From: an uncultured Shewanella sp.
GTDB lineage: Bacteria > Pseudomonadota > Gammaproteobacteria > Enterobacterales > Shewanellaceae
DNA: 35,877 bases
Direction: 5' to 3'
Assembly (NCBI RefSeq): GCF_947495455.1
Contig: NZ_CANLZC010000058.1
Span: 1 to 35,877, forward strand
Under the pieces are notes generated by a model, which was not told where the DNA came from, did not search any database, and saw nothing but the letters and a program-made list of their open reading frames with translations. Below are positions 16,027 to 25,182 of the stretch, in pieces. The position numbers were made by a program, and so were the translations under genes. Positions within the stretch are counted from its first letter, which is position 1, and each line of letters opens with the position of its first letter.

Positions 16027-17457
16027 TTAGTTCACCGAGGTGACTTTTTGTAGATGTGACACCAAGGTTGGTTCCCAATCTGTTAAACTGGTCTCCATCG
16101 CCTGCGTATGCAACTGATGATATTCAACTTTAGCCATGGCCGATAATTGGTGGCTATCCATTAATTCTGCACTGATCAATCTCAAATAAAATTGCTCTCT
16201 TGGCTCTTTAGTACTGCTCATGCCATCATTTAACATGGCTAACGCCACTGACAAGCCGCCTTGCTCGGCAAGCTCTAAGGTCTCTTTACGCTTTTGATCC
16301 CAGCTACTCATCACTTCGCCGCCACCTTTACTGGCACCACTGGCACTGTCTAACCATTGGCGAGTCTCGCTGCTGACAAATGGCACCGCGCCTTTAAAGG
16401 ACATATCCATTAACCCCGGCACGCGATTTAAAAAAGAATAGGTTTCTTCTCGAATCGCATTGGCCCAATCGGCATGGCCCAAAGACTGGCAAATTTGCGC
16501 ACTTAAATAGTGGCCATCAAACCAAAAAGGCGCCAAAGTTAAACTTTGCTCCACTCGCCGCAGCAGCGCCATATCGGCTCCTTTGCTCAGCAAGGTTTTA
16601 TATTCATTGACTCTATCTACCGCAACGGGCATTAAACGTGTCTCACCACTGGCGGTTCGCTCAGGTGGGCTGATAATAGAAAACCACACAGAAAATCGTC
16701 TCAGGCGCAAGCTCAGCTCAATACCTAATTCAAATTCACTCAAAAAATCAGCTACTTTTTGTAAAGTTTGTTTTGTGGCCTTATCATTACTGGAGTCGAT
16801 ATTTAAACTTGGTGGCGTTGGCGCGCTCCCTCCAGCACTGGCATGATACGCATTTTGAGTCGATGTGACGTCAGACTGCTCAGTCGATTGAGCGGCGGGT
16901 TTAGGTTTAGACTCTCCGCTTAAACGCCGTTTTAAGGCTGACTCTAAACGGGTTAACTCATCAAGAGGCAATTCGAACTGCTTGGCAATGGCCATTAAGG
17001 CGGCTAAGGCTTCAGTCATCCCTTGCTTTTCGTCGTGATCGCAAAATTCAGTGTCTAGATTTTCTACCGCTTTGACCAAACGTTGCATGATCTGAGTAAA
17101 GAAACGGCGCCTTGGCAATACGCCGCGAGCACCGGGTGCGGGAAAACAGCTTTCCCAAAAACTTTGCATAAAACCATGTAAAATAAGCAAAGATAAGGTA
17201 AAGCGTTCAATGCTCGCTTGATGCTGTAAGCATTGAAGCAAATAAGTCACTAACTTAAGATCTTTGGACTTAGTTTCCAATAAGGTCACAATTCCCGTTT
17301 CGACTTCACGCCACTGAATGTCACTGTGAGACAAAGAGCCCACTTTAATCATTTGTGATTCAATAAAGTCAAATAAAGGATCGTCAAATAAACGCTCGCC
17401 CACAGGGTTATCTTGGCTGATAGGCTGAGTAATTTTTGTTAAATATTCTTTAGACAT
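16027..17457 (-). CDS. tssA: T6SS protein TssA (VasJ)
   Basis: About 476 residues. The N-terminal ImpA domain is clear: NPVGERLFDDPLFDFIESQMIK, then HSDIQWREVETGIVTLLETKSKDL. A Ser/Thr/Pro-rich linker lies near 205-235, and a VasJ-type C-terminal domain follows. TssA primes the baseplate and caps the growing sheath. I chose the ATG at 17457 over a codon at 17481 because GGAGGA sits 7 nt upstream and MSKEYLTKITQPI is the family-like start. The next gene, tssM, begins 9 nt after the stop. A small ORF (17450-17560) ends across this start. Confidence 0.93.
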   Translation of the reverse strand: MSKEYLTKITQPISQDNPVGERLFDDPLFDFIESQMIKVGSLSHSDIQWREVETGIVTLLETKSKDLKLVTYLLQCLQHQASIERFTLSLLILHGFMQSFWESCFPAPGARGVLPRRRFFTQIMQRLVKAVENLDTEFCDHDEKQGMTEALAALMAIAKQFELPLDELTRLESALKRRLSGESKPKPAAQSTEQSDVTSTQNAYHASAGGSAPTPPSLNIDSSNDKATKQTLQKVADFLSEFELGIELSLRLRRFSVWFSIISPPERTASGETRLMPVAVDRVNEYKTLLSKGADMALLRRVEQSLTLAPFWFDGHYLSAQICQSLGHADWANAIREETYSFLNRVPGLMDMSFKGAVPFVSSETRQWLDSASGASKGGGEVMSSWDQKRKETLELAEQGGLSVALAMLNDGMSSTKEPREQFYLRLISAELMDSHQLSAMAKVEYHQLHTQAMETSLTDWEPTLVSHLQKVTSVN

Positions 17458-17560
17458 TTCTGCTCCTCCAAGCCACTGCACCCCTATTGTTCAGCGCCAA
17501 AAGGTTCTCTTCATTAATAAGGACAAGCCTTGACCACACACACGCTTTGAACATGATCAT
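17450..17560 (-). CDS. Possible 36-residue small protein overlapping the tssA start
   Basis: The 114-nt gap between vasI and tssA is open from ATG 17560 to a TAA that overlaps the tssA start by 8 nt (ATGTCTAA). A second ATG at 17554 has GGGAG at better spacing. The product starts MIMFKACVWSRLVLINEEN and has no recognised domain. It could be a leader peptide that couples translation to tssA, or chance. No homologue is known to me. Confidence 0.3.
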   Translation of the reverse strand: MIMFKACVWSRLVLINEENLLALNNRGAVAWRSRNV

Positions 17561-17571
17561 TCTCCCTTGAT

Positions 17572-18234
17572 CTACCAACTGCATTCACGGCGCAATGCCT
17601 TTAAGGACTGTTCCATTTGGTGAGTATCAAATTGCAGCCCATCAATCCATTTGTGCTCCGATCCCAACACAAATTCTTTACCCAACAACATGGCCTTCAT
17701 TGCCACAATCGCCTGCAATCCTCGGCCTGTGCGCAAAATGTAGCCAGAGTCGTCGACCATCCAATTCTGAGTCGACTCACCTTTTGGCGTTTTAATGCTA
17801 ATCGCCGCAGTGCGAATATTAATGGGATCGGCAAAAATCAGCTCAACACGGCTGATATTATCAATACAACTGAGCATCATAATGGGTCTTGGCGGAATAG
17901 CGCCTATGGCCTGGGCCGTTGCCCAAATATTGGGATCATCATCAGGCGTAGTAAAGGCGTCACTCAGTAAAAAGCCTCGTTGATTTTTTCGGTTCGCTTC
18001 GTTTTCAAACGCGCGCTTCCATTGCTTAGTATGAGGATCCTCTGTCACTTGAGTTTGTGTTGACTCACTCACCGTTGGGGTGACAAATACGGTATCAAAA
18101 CACAATAGACGTTCTAACTTGCTAGGGATCTGTCGACACTCAAGGGCATCTTCAAGTAAAGTGCCCTCAGCATGCACCAGTAATACCGGACAAAACAACA
18201 AGGCCAGTAACATTCCTTTGATCTGTGCCATCAT
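17572..18234 (-). CDS. vasI: T6SS-associated exported protein VasI/TagO
   Basis: About 220 residues. The N-terminus MMAQIKGMLLALLFCPVLL followed by VHA|EG is a signal peptide with a likely signal peptidase I site. A Cys pair in CRQIPSKLERLLCFD matches the VasI/TagO pattern. The remainder is a soluble periplasmic domain ending in another Cys (LRRECSW). In V. cholerae the homologue lies between vasH and vasJ, as here. Its mechanism is not well settled. I chose the ATG at 18234, which overlaps the vasH stop as TAATG and has GGAG 8 nt upstream, rather than the in-frame codon at 18258. Confidence 0.88.
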   Translation of the reverse strand: MMAQIKGMLLALLFCPVLLVHAEGTLLEDALECRQIPSKLERLLCFDTVFVTPTVSESTQTQVTEDPHTKQWKRAFENEANRKNQRGFLLSDAFTTPDDDPNIWATAQAIGAIPPRPIMMLSCIDNISRVELIFADPINIRTAAISIKTPKGESTQNWMVDDSGYILRTGRGLQAIVAMKAMLLGKEFVLGSEHKWIDGLQFDTHQMEQSLKALRRECSW

Positions 18235-19832
18235 TAACTTATCTCCAATTTTATACATTTATGTGCCAAGGTTCTTTTAGGCAAACCTAAGCTGGTCGCC
18301 GCGCGGCCACGATCCCCAGAAAAAGACGACAACCTAGCCTCTATCACTGCCCGCTCAAATTGCAACACCGCTTCTTTAAGATCATCGATTTGATCAAACT
18401 TGTGTGTAATATCACTCAATAAGCTGGCTGGAAATGGCTTTTCTCCCTGATTAGTGCTCGCATCAAAGGGGGTTTCAGGCTCAATATCCAATGTTGGCAA
18501 GGCGCTCAAATCGATTTCTTGGCCATCTAACGTCAAGGCACAAGCATATTCCACTATGTTTTTCAGCTCTCGAACATTACCGGGATAATCATGCTTGACC
18601 AGTTTATCGATAGCGGAGAAACGCACTCCTGGAATGTGTCTTTCTTGATGAGTATTAAAACGATGAATAAAATGTTTAACTAATTCGGGCACATCGCTCA
18701 CTCTGTCTTTTAACGCCGGAATGCGAATAGGAAACTGGCATAAGCGATAAAACAAGTCCTGCCTAAATGCACCTGTGCGAGATTTTTGCTTTAAATCCAC
18801 ATGAGACGCCACAATCAACCTAAAATCAGATTGGCTTTCTTTCGCGGCTCCCAACGCTCTAAATTGACGACTTTCCAGCACTCTCAGCAGCTTAGTTTGC
18901 AATAGCAAGGGCATATCGCCTATTTCATCGAGAAACAAGCTGCCGCCATCCGCGCAAGCGATTAAGCCTTTTTTCGCCGTTTCAGCGCCCGAGAAGGCCC
19001 CTTTCTCATAACCAAACAACTCAGATTCTAATAAGTTATCTGGAATAGCAGCGCAGTTAATAGCAATAAAAGGAGCATGTTTTCGCTTAGAATAGTCATG
19101 AACACCACGAGCCACTAACTCTTTCCCTGTGCCCGTTTGCCCTTGGATCATCACAGCTAAATCAGATTGCCCAACACGTATAATCTCTTTGCGCAAGGTC
19201 TGCATCAATTCACTGCTACCGACCAAGTCATGGCTTAAAGCCTCGGCCTGCTCTTTATCAAACTTTTCTTTACGAATAGAGACAATAGAGTCAGAGAGTA
19301 AACTCTGCTGCCTATCTTGATGACGAATCGATTCAAGCAACTGCCAATGACGCGTGAACACAGCCACAAAGTTTTGCCAATCTGAACGTTCCACTAAATC
19401 TGCCGCCATGGCCGCTGGCAAAGCCAGCACCAAAATGCCAACAACGGCACCTTTATCGTTGTTTAATGGATAAATAGCCAAGTGCTGATCTTTTTTCATA
19501 TTCAGGGTTAAGGCCATAAACCCACTGTGACCTTGCCAATACAGCAAGGTCTCATGATCCAGCACCATGGTTTTTTGCGATTGCAGCACATGAGAGAAAG
19601 GATGTTCAAAATCATCCACTTCCCACTTAACACCGCTGGCAATGGATTGAAAATAATCAGGCTCATTGGCCACTACAGTCAACTCACGTCCATCCACTGT
19701 GGGTAACAGTAAAAAAGACAAGTCAGACGGCAGTTCAACACTTAAGCCATTCAAAAACTCATTAATTAACGGCGTCACTTGACGGCACGCCAATAATGCT
19801 GATGCTCGCTGTAACCATTGCTGGGATTGCAC
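18234..19832 (-). CDS. vasH: Sigma-54-dependent activator VasH
   Basis: 532 residues with three parts. An N-terminal GAF-like sensor covers about 20-170. A central AAA+ domain has Walker A GQTGTGKE near 234-241 and Walker B GGSLFLDEIGD near 298. A Fis-type helix-turn-helix lies at the C-terminus (RGRAATSLGLPKRTLAHKCIKL). The sigma-54 contact loop reads GAFSGA instead of the usual GAFTGA. It should activate the hcp promoter at 10934-10949. The start is GTG, overlapping the clpV stop by one base (TAGTG), with GAGG 7 nt upstream. Confidence 0.94.
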   Translation of the reverse strand: MQSQQWLQRASALLACRQVTPLINEFLNGLSVELPSDLSFLLLPTVDGRELTVVANEPDYFQSIASGVKWEVDDFEHPFSHVLQSQKTMVLDHETLLYWQGHSGFMALTLNMKKDQHLAIYPLNNDKGAVVGILVLALPAAMAADLVERSDWQNFVAVFTRHWQLLESIRHQDRQQSLLSDSIVSIRKEKFDKEQAEALSHDLVGSSELMQTLRKEIIRVGQSDLAVMIQGQTGTGKELVARGVHDYSKRKHAPFIAINCAAIPDNLLESELFGYEKGAFSGAETAKKGLIACADGGSLFLDEIGDMPLLLQTKLLRVLESRQFRALGAAKESQSDFRLIVASHVDLKQKSRTGAFRQDLFYRLCQFPIRIPALKDRVSDVPELVKHFIHRFNTHQERHIPGVRFSAIDKLVKHDYPGNVRELKNIVEYACALTLDGQEIDLSALPTLDIEPETPFDASTNQGEKPFPASLLSDITHKFDQIDDLKEAVLQFERAVIEARLSSFSGDRGRAATSLGLPKRTLAHKCIKLEIS

Positions 19833-22423
19833 TAGATAACCTCGCCCACAAATTCGCCATCAATGAAGTCCAAATGGATCTGCTCAACGTCTTCTTTATT
19901 GGCCAGCTTATTCAATAATGCCAGTGACACAGGCGGTAACATTTGACCATCAATAATGGCTTCTAACATACGCGCCCCATTTTCAGCGCGAGTCGAACGT
20001 CTGTAAATCTCGTCCACTAAGCTAGGCGCTATGCTCACCTCGGCCTTATAACGCTCAACCAAGAGGCTCTTTAACTTATCAAGCTTGTAACCGATAATGT
20101 CTTTCAACACGGCTTCACCTAAAGGTAAATAGGGCACTATCTCCATACGCGCTAATAAGGCAGGTTTGAAAAATTCGGCCAGTTCTGGGTATAGGGCATC
20201 ATCAATATTCTCAGGGGTGTCCGCATTATCGACAATGCTTTGATACCCTAAGTTAGAGGTCAAAAAGAAGATAATATTCTGGCAATCAATCAGTCGCCCT
20301 TCGCCATCGGCAAGCTCACCTTTATCAAAAGCTTGGTAGAAAAGATTCAACACATCTGGGTGTGCTTTTTCGACTTCATCAAGCAGAACAATAGAATAAG
20401 GCATCTTACGAATAGCTTCGGTTAATACTCCACCTTCACCAAAGCCCACATAGCCCGGCGGCGATCCGATTAAACGCGATACTGTATGTTTCTCTTGGTA
20501 CTCAGACATGTTAATGGTGGTGAGAAATTGCTTACCACCATAAAGCTGCTCCGCTATTTGCACTACCGTTTCCGTTTTACCCACACCACTTGGGCCCACC
20601 AGCAAAAATGCGCCTTTAGGGCGGCCCGCTCGGCGCAGATCGGCGCGTGCCGTCAACATATTGCGATGAATACGCTCTATGGCAACATCCTGACCTTTTA
20701 ACGCCTCTCCTAAAATGGCAGGTAAATGGGTAATTTTATGCAATTCGTCGGTATTCATTTGCGACACTGGCACCCCTGTCCAGTCAGCAATCACCGCCGC
20801 CACTTGCTCGGCATCCACCTCAGGGTAAACCAGTTTCCCATCTTGAGTGAGCTCTTCAATGGTCAAATTTAATGCTTGTACTTGAGCGCGAATATCATCA
20901 AAGTTTTCACTGTTATTCTCATTTAGCAATTGCTCACGAAGGGACAACATCTCTGAAACTAACCCTTGTTGTTGCTTCCAGCTAGCTTCCAATTGCTCAT
21001 AATCATGGGCTTGTTGCTCCGCTGCCGCCTTAAGCTCACTCAACCTGGCTTCATCTATGGTTTGACCTAGATGTTGCTGGCGTTCTAATAAGCTGATTTC
21101 TTTTTCATGCTGATAGCCTAAGCTTTCAAGTTCAGCCATGCCTTTTGGCGGCGAGCTTAAATTAATGGCAATACGCGCACAGGCGGTATCTAATACATCA
21201 ATGGCTTTATCCGGCAGCTGACGATTGGCCACATAACGCGCCGATAAACGTGCAGCGGCTTCTAAAGCCGAGTCATTGATTAACACTTGATGGGATTTTT
21301 CGTACACATGATGTAGACCACGAAGAATATCCACCGCTTGATCGACACTGGGCTCATCCAGCTTCACCAATTGAAAGCGACGTGTCAGAGCAGGATCTTT
21401 TTCAAAATACTTTTTATACTCTTTCCAAGTCGTCGCACCGACAGTGCACAATTCACCACGCGCCAATGCAGGTTTAAGCAAGTTAGCCGCATCACCGCCG
21501 CCTTCTTGATTACCGGCGCCAATCAAAGTGTGCGCCTCATCGATAAATAAAATAATATGTTTAGGTGAGGCTTTCACTTCATCGATTAACGCTTTTAGGC
21601 GTTTTTCAAATTCCCCTTTAACCGATGCGCCCGCCTGCAACAAGCCTAAATCTAGAGATAACAAACTGACATCTTTTAATCTATCGGGTACCTTGCCCTC
21701 GATAATACGTCTGGCTAAGCCTTCAACTACGGCGCTTTTACCCACACCCGCATCACCCACCACAATCGGGTTGTTCTTACGACGACGACATAAAATATCA
21801 ATCATCAAGGCGATTTCATCATCGCGGCACAGCACAGGATCTAACTCATCTTGCCTGGCCAATTCGGTAAAGTCAGTGGTAAATTTCACCAATGCACTGT
21901 CAGTATTATTTACTAAAGCAGCTTTACTCTCCTCTTTAGCCACACTGGCAGACTCAGCAGAGTTTTCGGTGAGCGCGACAAAATGCTTACGCAAGTCTTC
22001 ACGATTAATCCCCTCAAACAGTGAAACCAAATTAAAGGGTAAATAACGTTCAGGTCGCATCAGTGCGGCGGCAAAAATAGCACCTGATCGCAATGTTAAT
22101 TCTTGCAGATCGGTACTGGATAATAACCAAGCATCTTGCAATAACTCCACCAGCAAAGGTGAGAACCCAGGACGAGTCTCTAAATCTTGTTCACGAGGCA
22201 AAGAGTCCCCTAAGTATTGCTTGACTAACTCATGATCGATATTGGCTTGCTTTAGCAGCACACGCATATCGCACAAGGGGTTATCAAGCAGAACAAACAA
22301 CAAGTGCGCTATGGTCACTTCGCTGTTTTGACGACTAATGCATAAAGAAGCGGCTTGCTCTAATCCCAGCTTACTCTGTTGATTAAGCTTACCGATCAGA
22401 GTCGATAATTCGATACGGATCAT
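19832..22423 (-). CDS. clpV: T6SS sheath-recycling ATPase ClpV (TssH/VasG)
   Basis: 863 residues. The N-terminal Clp repeat domain (about 1-160) recognises the contracted TssB-TssC sheath. The first AAA+ module has Walker A GDAGVGKS near 222-229 and Walker B ILFIDEAHTLIGAG near 291. A coiled-coil middle domain lies at about 420-540, and the second AAA+ module has Walker A GPSGVGKT near 606 and Walker B SIVLLDEVEKAHPDV near 675. Both sites are intact. It disassembles used sheath for reuse. It starts 9 nt after tssL and overlaps vasH by one base. Confidence 0.97.
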   Translation of the reverse strand: MIRIELSTLIGKLNQQSKLGLEQAASLCISRQNSEVTIAHLLFVLLDNPLCDMRVLLKQANIDHELVKQYLGDSLPREQDLETRPGFSPLLVELLQDAWLLSSTDLQELTLRSGAIFAAALMRPERYLPFNLVSLFEGINREDLRKHFVALTENSAESASVAKEESKAALVNNTDSALVKFTTDFTELARQDELDPVLCRDDEIALMIDILCRRRKNNPIVVGDAGVGKSAVVEGLARRIIEGKVPDRLKDVSLLSLDLGLLQAGASVKGEFEKRLKALIDEVKASPKHIILFIDEAHTLIGAGNQEGGGDAANLLKPALARGELCTVGATTWKEYKKYFEKDPALTRRFQLVKLDEPSVDQAVDILRGLHHVYEKSHQVLINDSALEAAARLSARYVANRQLPDKAIDVLDTACARIAINLSSPPKGMAELESLGYQHEKEISLLERQQHLGQTIDEARLSELKAAAEQQAHDYEQLEASWKQQQGLVSEMLSLREQLLNENNSENFDDIRAQVQALNLTIEELTQDGKLVYPEVDAEQVAAVIADWTGVPVSQMNTDELHKITHLPAILGEALKGQDVAIERIHRNMLTARADLRRAGRPKGAFLLVGPSGVGKTETVVQIAEQLYGGKQFLTTINMSEYQEKHTVSRLIGSPPGYVGFGEGGVLTEAIRKMPYSIVLLDEVEKAHPDVLNLFYQAFDKGELADGEGRLIDCQNIIFFLTSNLGYQSIVDNADTPENIDDALYPELAEFFKPALLARMEIVPYLPLGEAVLKDIIGYKLDKLKSLLVERYKAEVSIAPSLVDEIYRRSTRAENGARMLEAIIDGQMLPPVSLALLNKLANKEDVEQIHLDFIDGEFVGEVI

Positions 22424-22432
22424 AAAATTTCC

Positions 22433-23221
22433 CTATTTTAAAATCTGAAATAATTGATTCAGTACACCAGATGATTTCTGATTTAATGACACTGAATAAA
22501 AAGTAAAAATGACACTGAGCAAACAGAAGAAACCAGCAAAAATGGTCCATAAAGGTAATTGATGACCAATTTTATACTTAGTATTGACCACATGTTCGGT
22601 GGCACTTGTGAGCTGCTCAGGCTCTTCATCTGTTAAACGGCGAATGGTTTCATAGAGCTCAGTATAAATTTTATCGAACTCTTCACGGCCATTCGCCATC
22701 ACCTTATAGCGACCCTCAAAGCCCAAAGAGAAACATAAAAAGATAAATTCTAATAAATCTTTATATTTGTGCGGTTCACTCTCAAGTCTTTGTAAAATAG
22801 TGAATACTTTTTCACCACCCCAAGTCTCATTATGAAAACGCGTCAGTAAAGAATGTTCAGCCCAAACACTTTGGGAGCCCCATTCGGTACTCATGACGGC
22901 TTCATCAATAAAGCAGCATAATAAATAACGATAAGCCAGCACTATGGCATGCTCATAGCCTGCTGCAACCAATTCCGTTTCAATGGCAATAATGTCTTCT
23001 AACGTCTGCTGGTAAAGAGCAGGCACACCTTCATGTGCGGTGAGCTTTTTTACCCTCAGTGCCATGCCTAACAGAGGCGTGGCGGCATCGATCAGTAAAT
23101 TAATACTCTCGCCACGTAACTTAAACCAATATTGTTGGTCGCTATCCATCTGTTTAGCATGATCAAATAAACTTCCGTCTAAGCTAGCATCAACCTGTTG
23201 CTTTTTTGGTTTGTCATCCAT
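22433..23221 (-). CDS. tssL: T6SS membrane complex protein TssL (VasF/DotU)
   Basis: 262 residues. The cytoplasmic DotU domain covers about 30-215 (YRYLLCCFIDEAVMSTEWG near 101 is typical). A single C-terminal transmembrane helix is at about 225-246. There is no OmpA-like peptidoglycan-binding extension, as in VasF. The ATG has AGGAG upstream and is overlapped by the stop codon of a small ORF (ATGGATGA). Confidence 0.95.
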   Translation of the reverse strand: MDDKPKKQQVDASLDGSLFDHAKQMDSDQQYWFKLRGESINLLIDAATPLLGMALRVKKLTAHEGVPALYQQTLEDIIAIETELVAAGYEHAIVLAYRYLLCCFIDEAVMSTEWGSQSVWAEHSLLTRFHNETWGGEKVFTILQRLESEPHKYKDLLEFIFLCFSLGFEGRYKVMANGREEFDKIYTELYETIRRLTDEEPEQLTSATEHVVNTKYKIGHQLPLWTIFAGFFCLLSVIFTFYSVSLNQKSSGVLNQLFQILK

Positions 23222-23303
23222 TGCTACTCGCTCCTTTTATAGCCAACACATGCAACCAATATTGCTGCTCAGCGTCGATATTATCTTTATCACCCTTTAT
23301 CAT
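23214..23303 (-). CDS. Possible 29-residue small protein coupled to tssL
   Basis: The gap between tssK and tssL is fully open from ATG 23303 to a TGA inside the tssL start (8-nt overlap ATGGATGA). A strong GGAGGA lies 4 nt upstream of its ATG. The product begins MIKGDKDNIDAEQQYWLHV and ends GASSNG. DAEQQYWLHVL resembles DSDQQYWFKLR near residue 30 of TssL, so it may be a fragment of a duplicated tssL 5' end or a coupling peptide. It was found by reading the gap, not by homology. Confidence 0.4.
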   Translation of the reverse strand: MIKGDKDNIDAEQQYWLHVLAIKGASSNG

Positions 23304-23314
23304 TCGCTCCTCCA

Positions 23315-24649
23315 TTAGCTTCTTATGGCCCAAAATTGTAATTCGAGCTCTGAAAAATCACCGGCAACATGGAAAGCAAAACCCGATGAATTATTAAGCA
23401 TGCGCCACTCAGGACTTGCACGATCTAATTGGAAATAGGTAAAGCCTGCATGATAAGGTAATTGACGCGGCGCCACAGGTAGCGGTGTTAAAGGGACGCC
23501 CGGTAATTGCAATGAAATCAGCTCGCGTATTTTCTCAACCGAGGCCACTTTGGTTTGTTGAATAAATAATTTGCGTAAATCATCCAACGGCATTTTAGCT
23601 TTCACGGCCAAAATAAATGTCGCTTCTTTGACGAGATCAGGATCTTGTACTGGCGCGATTTGCAAGCCGTACTTACGCTGATGCAATTGCAATGATACCG
23701 CTTTAGGTTCAAGGACAATACTCAAGGACTGACGAAGCAATGTCATAATAGGCGCAAAAGATTCCAGAGGCAGTTTGTGGTTATAGGCCTTAAACTCTGG
23801 CGCCGTTCGACTCTCATCGGTAAAAGTAAATAGCTCACCACAAATACTGATCAAATTTTCATATAAACGCTCGGGATGAATACGCTTTTGAGTGGCCATG
23901 TGCTGCAAAATAGGGTGCATGCGATTCAGTGATTGCAGCAACATAAAGTCAGACACATCAGCCACTCCACCTTGGCTTGGCATACCTATGCGCTGAGCAA
24001 TATTTTTGGCTCGCTCTTTCATCAAGCCCGCCATTTCGCCGATGAAACGGTGTAGTCTCGGCACGCCAGTCACATTTAAATGGCAAGGAATAAAACTGTC
24101 ATCGAGCATGACACTGCCGTCAGGACGCTTTTCTAAAATTCGCGCAATAGCCAATGAGGTATAGGCACTGCGATCGTCTTTTTCAAGCATCAGACGCATG
24201 CGCAATGGACTCACATCTATCGTGGTCAAGTCCCCTTGCTCGGTATGCACATCACGCACTTCATAACGGCGAGACTCATATCGACTGGCATCCATTTTAT
24301 CGGCATGAGAAATTTCAGTCACTGAGTCCCCTTTAATGGGCAATGCCAAGTACACAATTTGGTTGGCTAAGGCACTGTCTGTCACTTCTAATGCATCAGG
24401 CAATACATCTTCTTGAGGCATATTAAACACTGTGCCATCTGGCATCACGCCTACCGCATTTTCAATGGCAATGCGGCCAAAACTTAAATACTCAGGATTT
24501 AAGCTAAGCTGAGTAATACCGTATAAGTAACCTGTCGATTGAGACGATTTTGTCTCAACAATGTATTCAAAATAACGTTGTTGCTGTTGAAAATGTTGAG
24601 GTTTAATAAATAAACCTTCATTCCAAATCACTCGGTTTCTCGATGACAT
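23315..24649 (-). CDS. tssK: T6SS baseplate protein TssK (VasE)
   Basis: 444 residues, normal length. The opening NRVIWNEGLFIKPQHFQQQQRYFEYIV is the characteristic TssK start, and DGTVFNMP follows near 75. The C-terminal domain (about 315-444) is the part that docks on the membrane complex. TssK trimers link the TssE-F-G baseplate wedges to TssL and TssM. The ATG is 2 nt after the tssJ stop. Confidence 0.96.
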   Translation of the reverse strand: MSSRNRVIWNEGLFIKPQHFQQQQRYFEYIVETKSSQSTGYLYGITQLSLNPEYLSFGRIAIENAVGVMPDGTVFNMPQEDVLPDALEVTDSALANQIVYLALPIKGDSVTEISHADKMDASRYESRRYEVRDVHTEQGDLTTIDVSPLRMRLMLEKDDRSAYTSLAIARILEKRPDGSVMLDDSFIPCHLNVTGVPRLHRFIGEMAGLMKERAKNIAQRIGMPSQGGVADVSDFMLLQSLNRMHPILQHMATQKRIHPERLYENLISICGELFTFTDESRTAPEFKAYNHKLPLESFAPIMTLLRQSLSIVLEPKAVSLQLHQRKYGLQIAPVQDPDLVKEATFILAVKAKMPLDDLRKLFIQQTKVASVEKIRELISLQLPGVPLTPLPVAPRQLPYHAGFTYFQLDRASPEWRMLNNSSGFAFHVAGDFSELELQFWAIRS

Positions 24650-24651
24650 AA

Positions 24652-25182
24652 TTATTCTACTATTTCTAATTTGAGCTCATGTTCCGTAAAGAACATGAGT
24701 AAGTGATATTCTCGGCCAATGGGCTTTACCTTGACGACTTTTTTCCACTGCGCCATGTTGGGATCGCTATATTGCGCCATCACGCCAATATACTGGGTGT
24801 CAGGTTTCAGCTTTAAAGGTTCAATAAATTTAAATTGATCCGGAAAAATGATGTAATCACTGTGCTTAATATAATTAGACCCTAATGCTTTTTTATGATC
24901 TTCGATCAAAGTATCAAAGTCTGCCGCCATAAATAACGAATCATCTTCAAGTAAAAAAACTTGATACACCACAGGTGTCGAATCGCCACTCACATTAGGG
25001 TTAAGCACGTGATCCCCTACCATGCTATAAGTCACTTGAGTCGGTAAGTTTTTCGGCGCGCCCACTGGCGTATCAGGATCCCAGATCACCTGACCGGCTT
25101 TTTGTGTGGCTTCCCATGCCGAACTACATGCTCCCAACTGAATTAGCACGCTTAAAATGAGTCCTAAACGTACATAGCTCAT
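24652..25182 (-). CDS. tssJ: T6SS outer-membrane lipoprotein TssJ (VasD)
   Basis: 176 residues. The signal peptide ends in the lipobox LGAC with Cys19 as the lipidated residue, followed by Ser-Ser, which favours outer-membrane sorting. The mature domain is the TssJ beta sandwich (a VNPNVSGDSTPVVYQVFLL-like strand is typical: LNPNVSGDSTPVVYQVFLL near 61-79). It anchors TssM to the outer membrane. The ATG overlaps the tagH stop as TAATG. Confidence 0.95.
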   Translation of the reverse strand: MSYVRLGLILSVLIQLGACSSAWEATQKAGQVIWDPDTPVGAPKNLPTQVTYSMVGDHVLNPNVSGDSTPVVYQVFLLEDDSLFMAADFDTLIEDHKKALGSNYIKHSDYIIFPDQFKFIEPLKLKPDTQYIGVMAQYSDPNMAQWKKVVKVKPIGREYHLLMFFTEHELKLEIVE

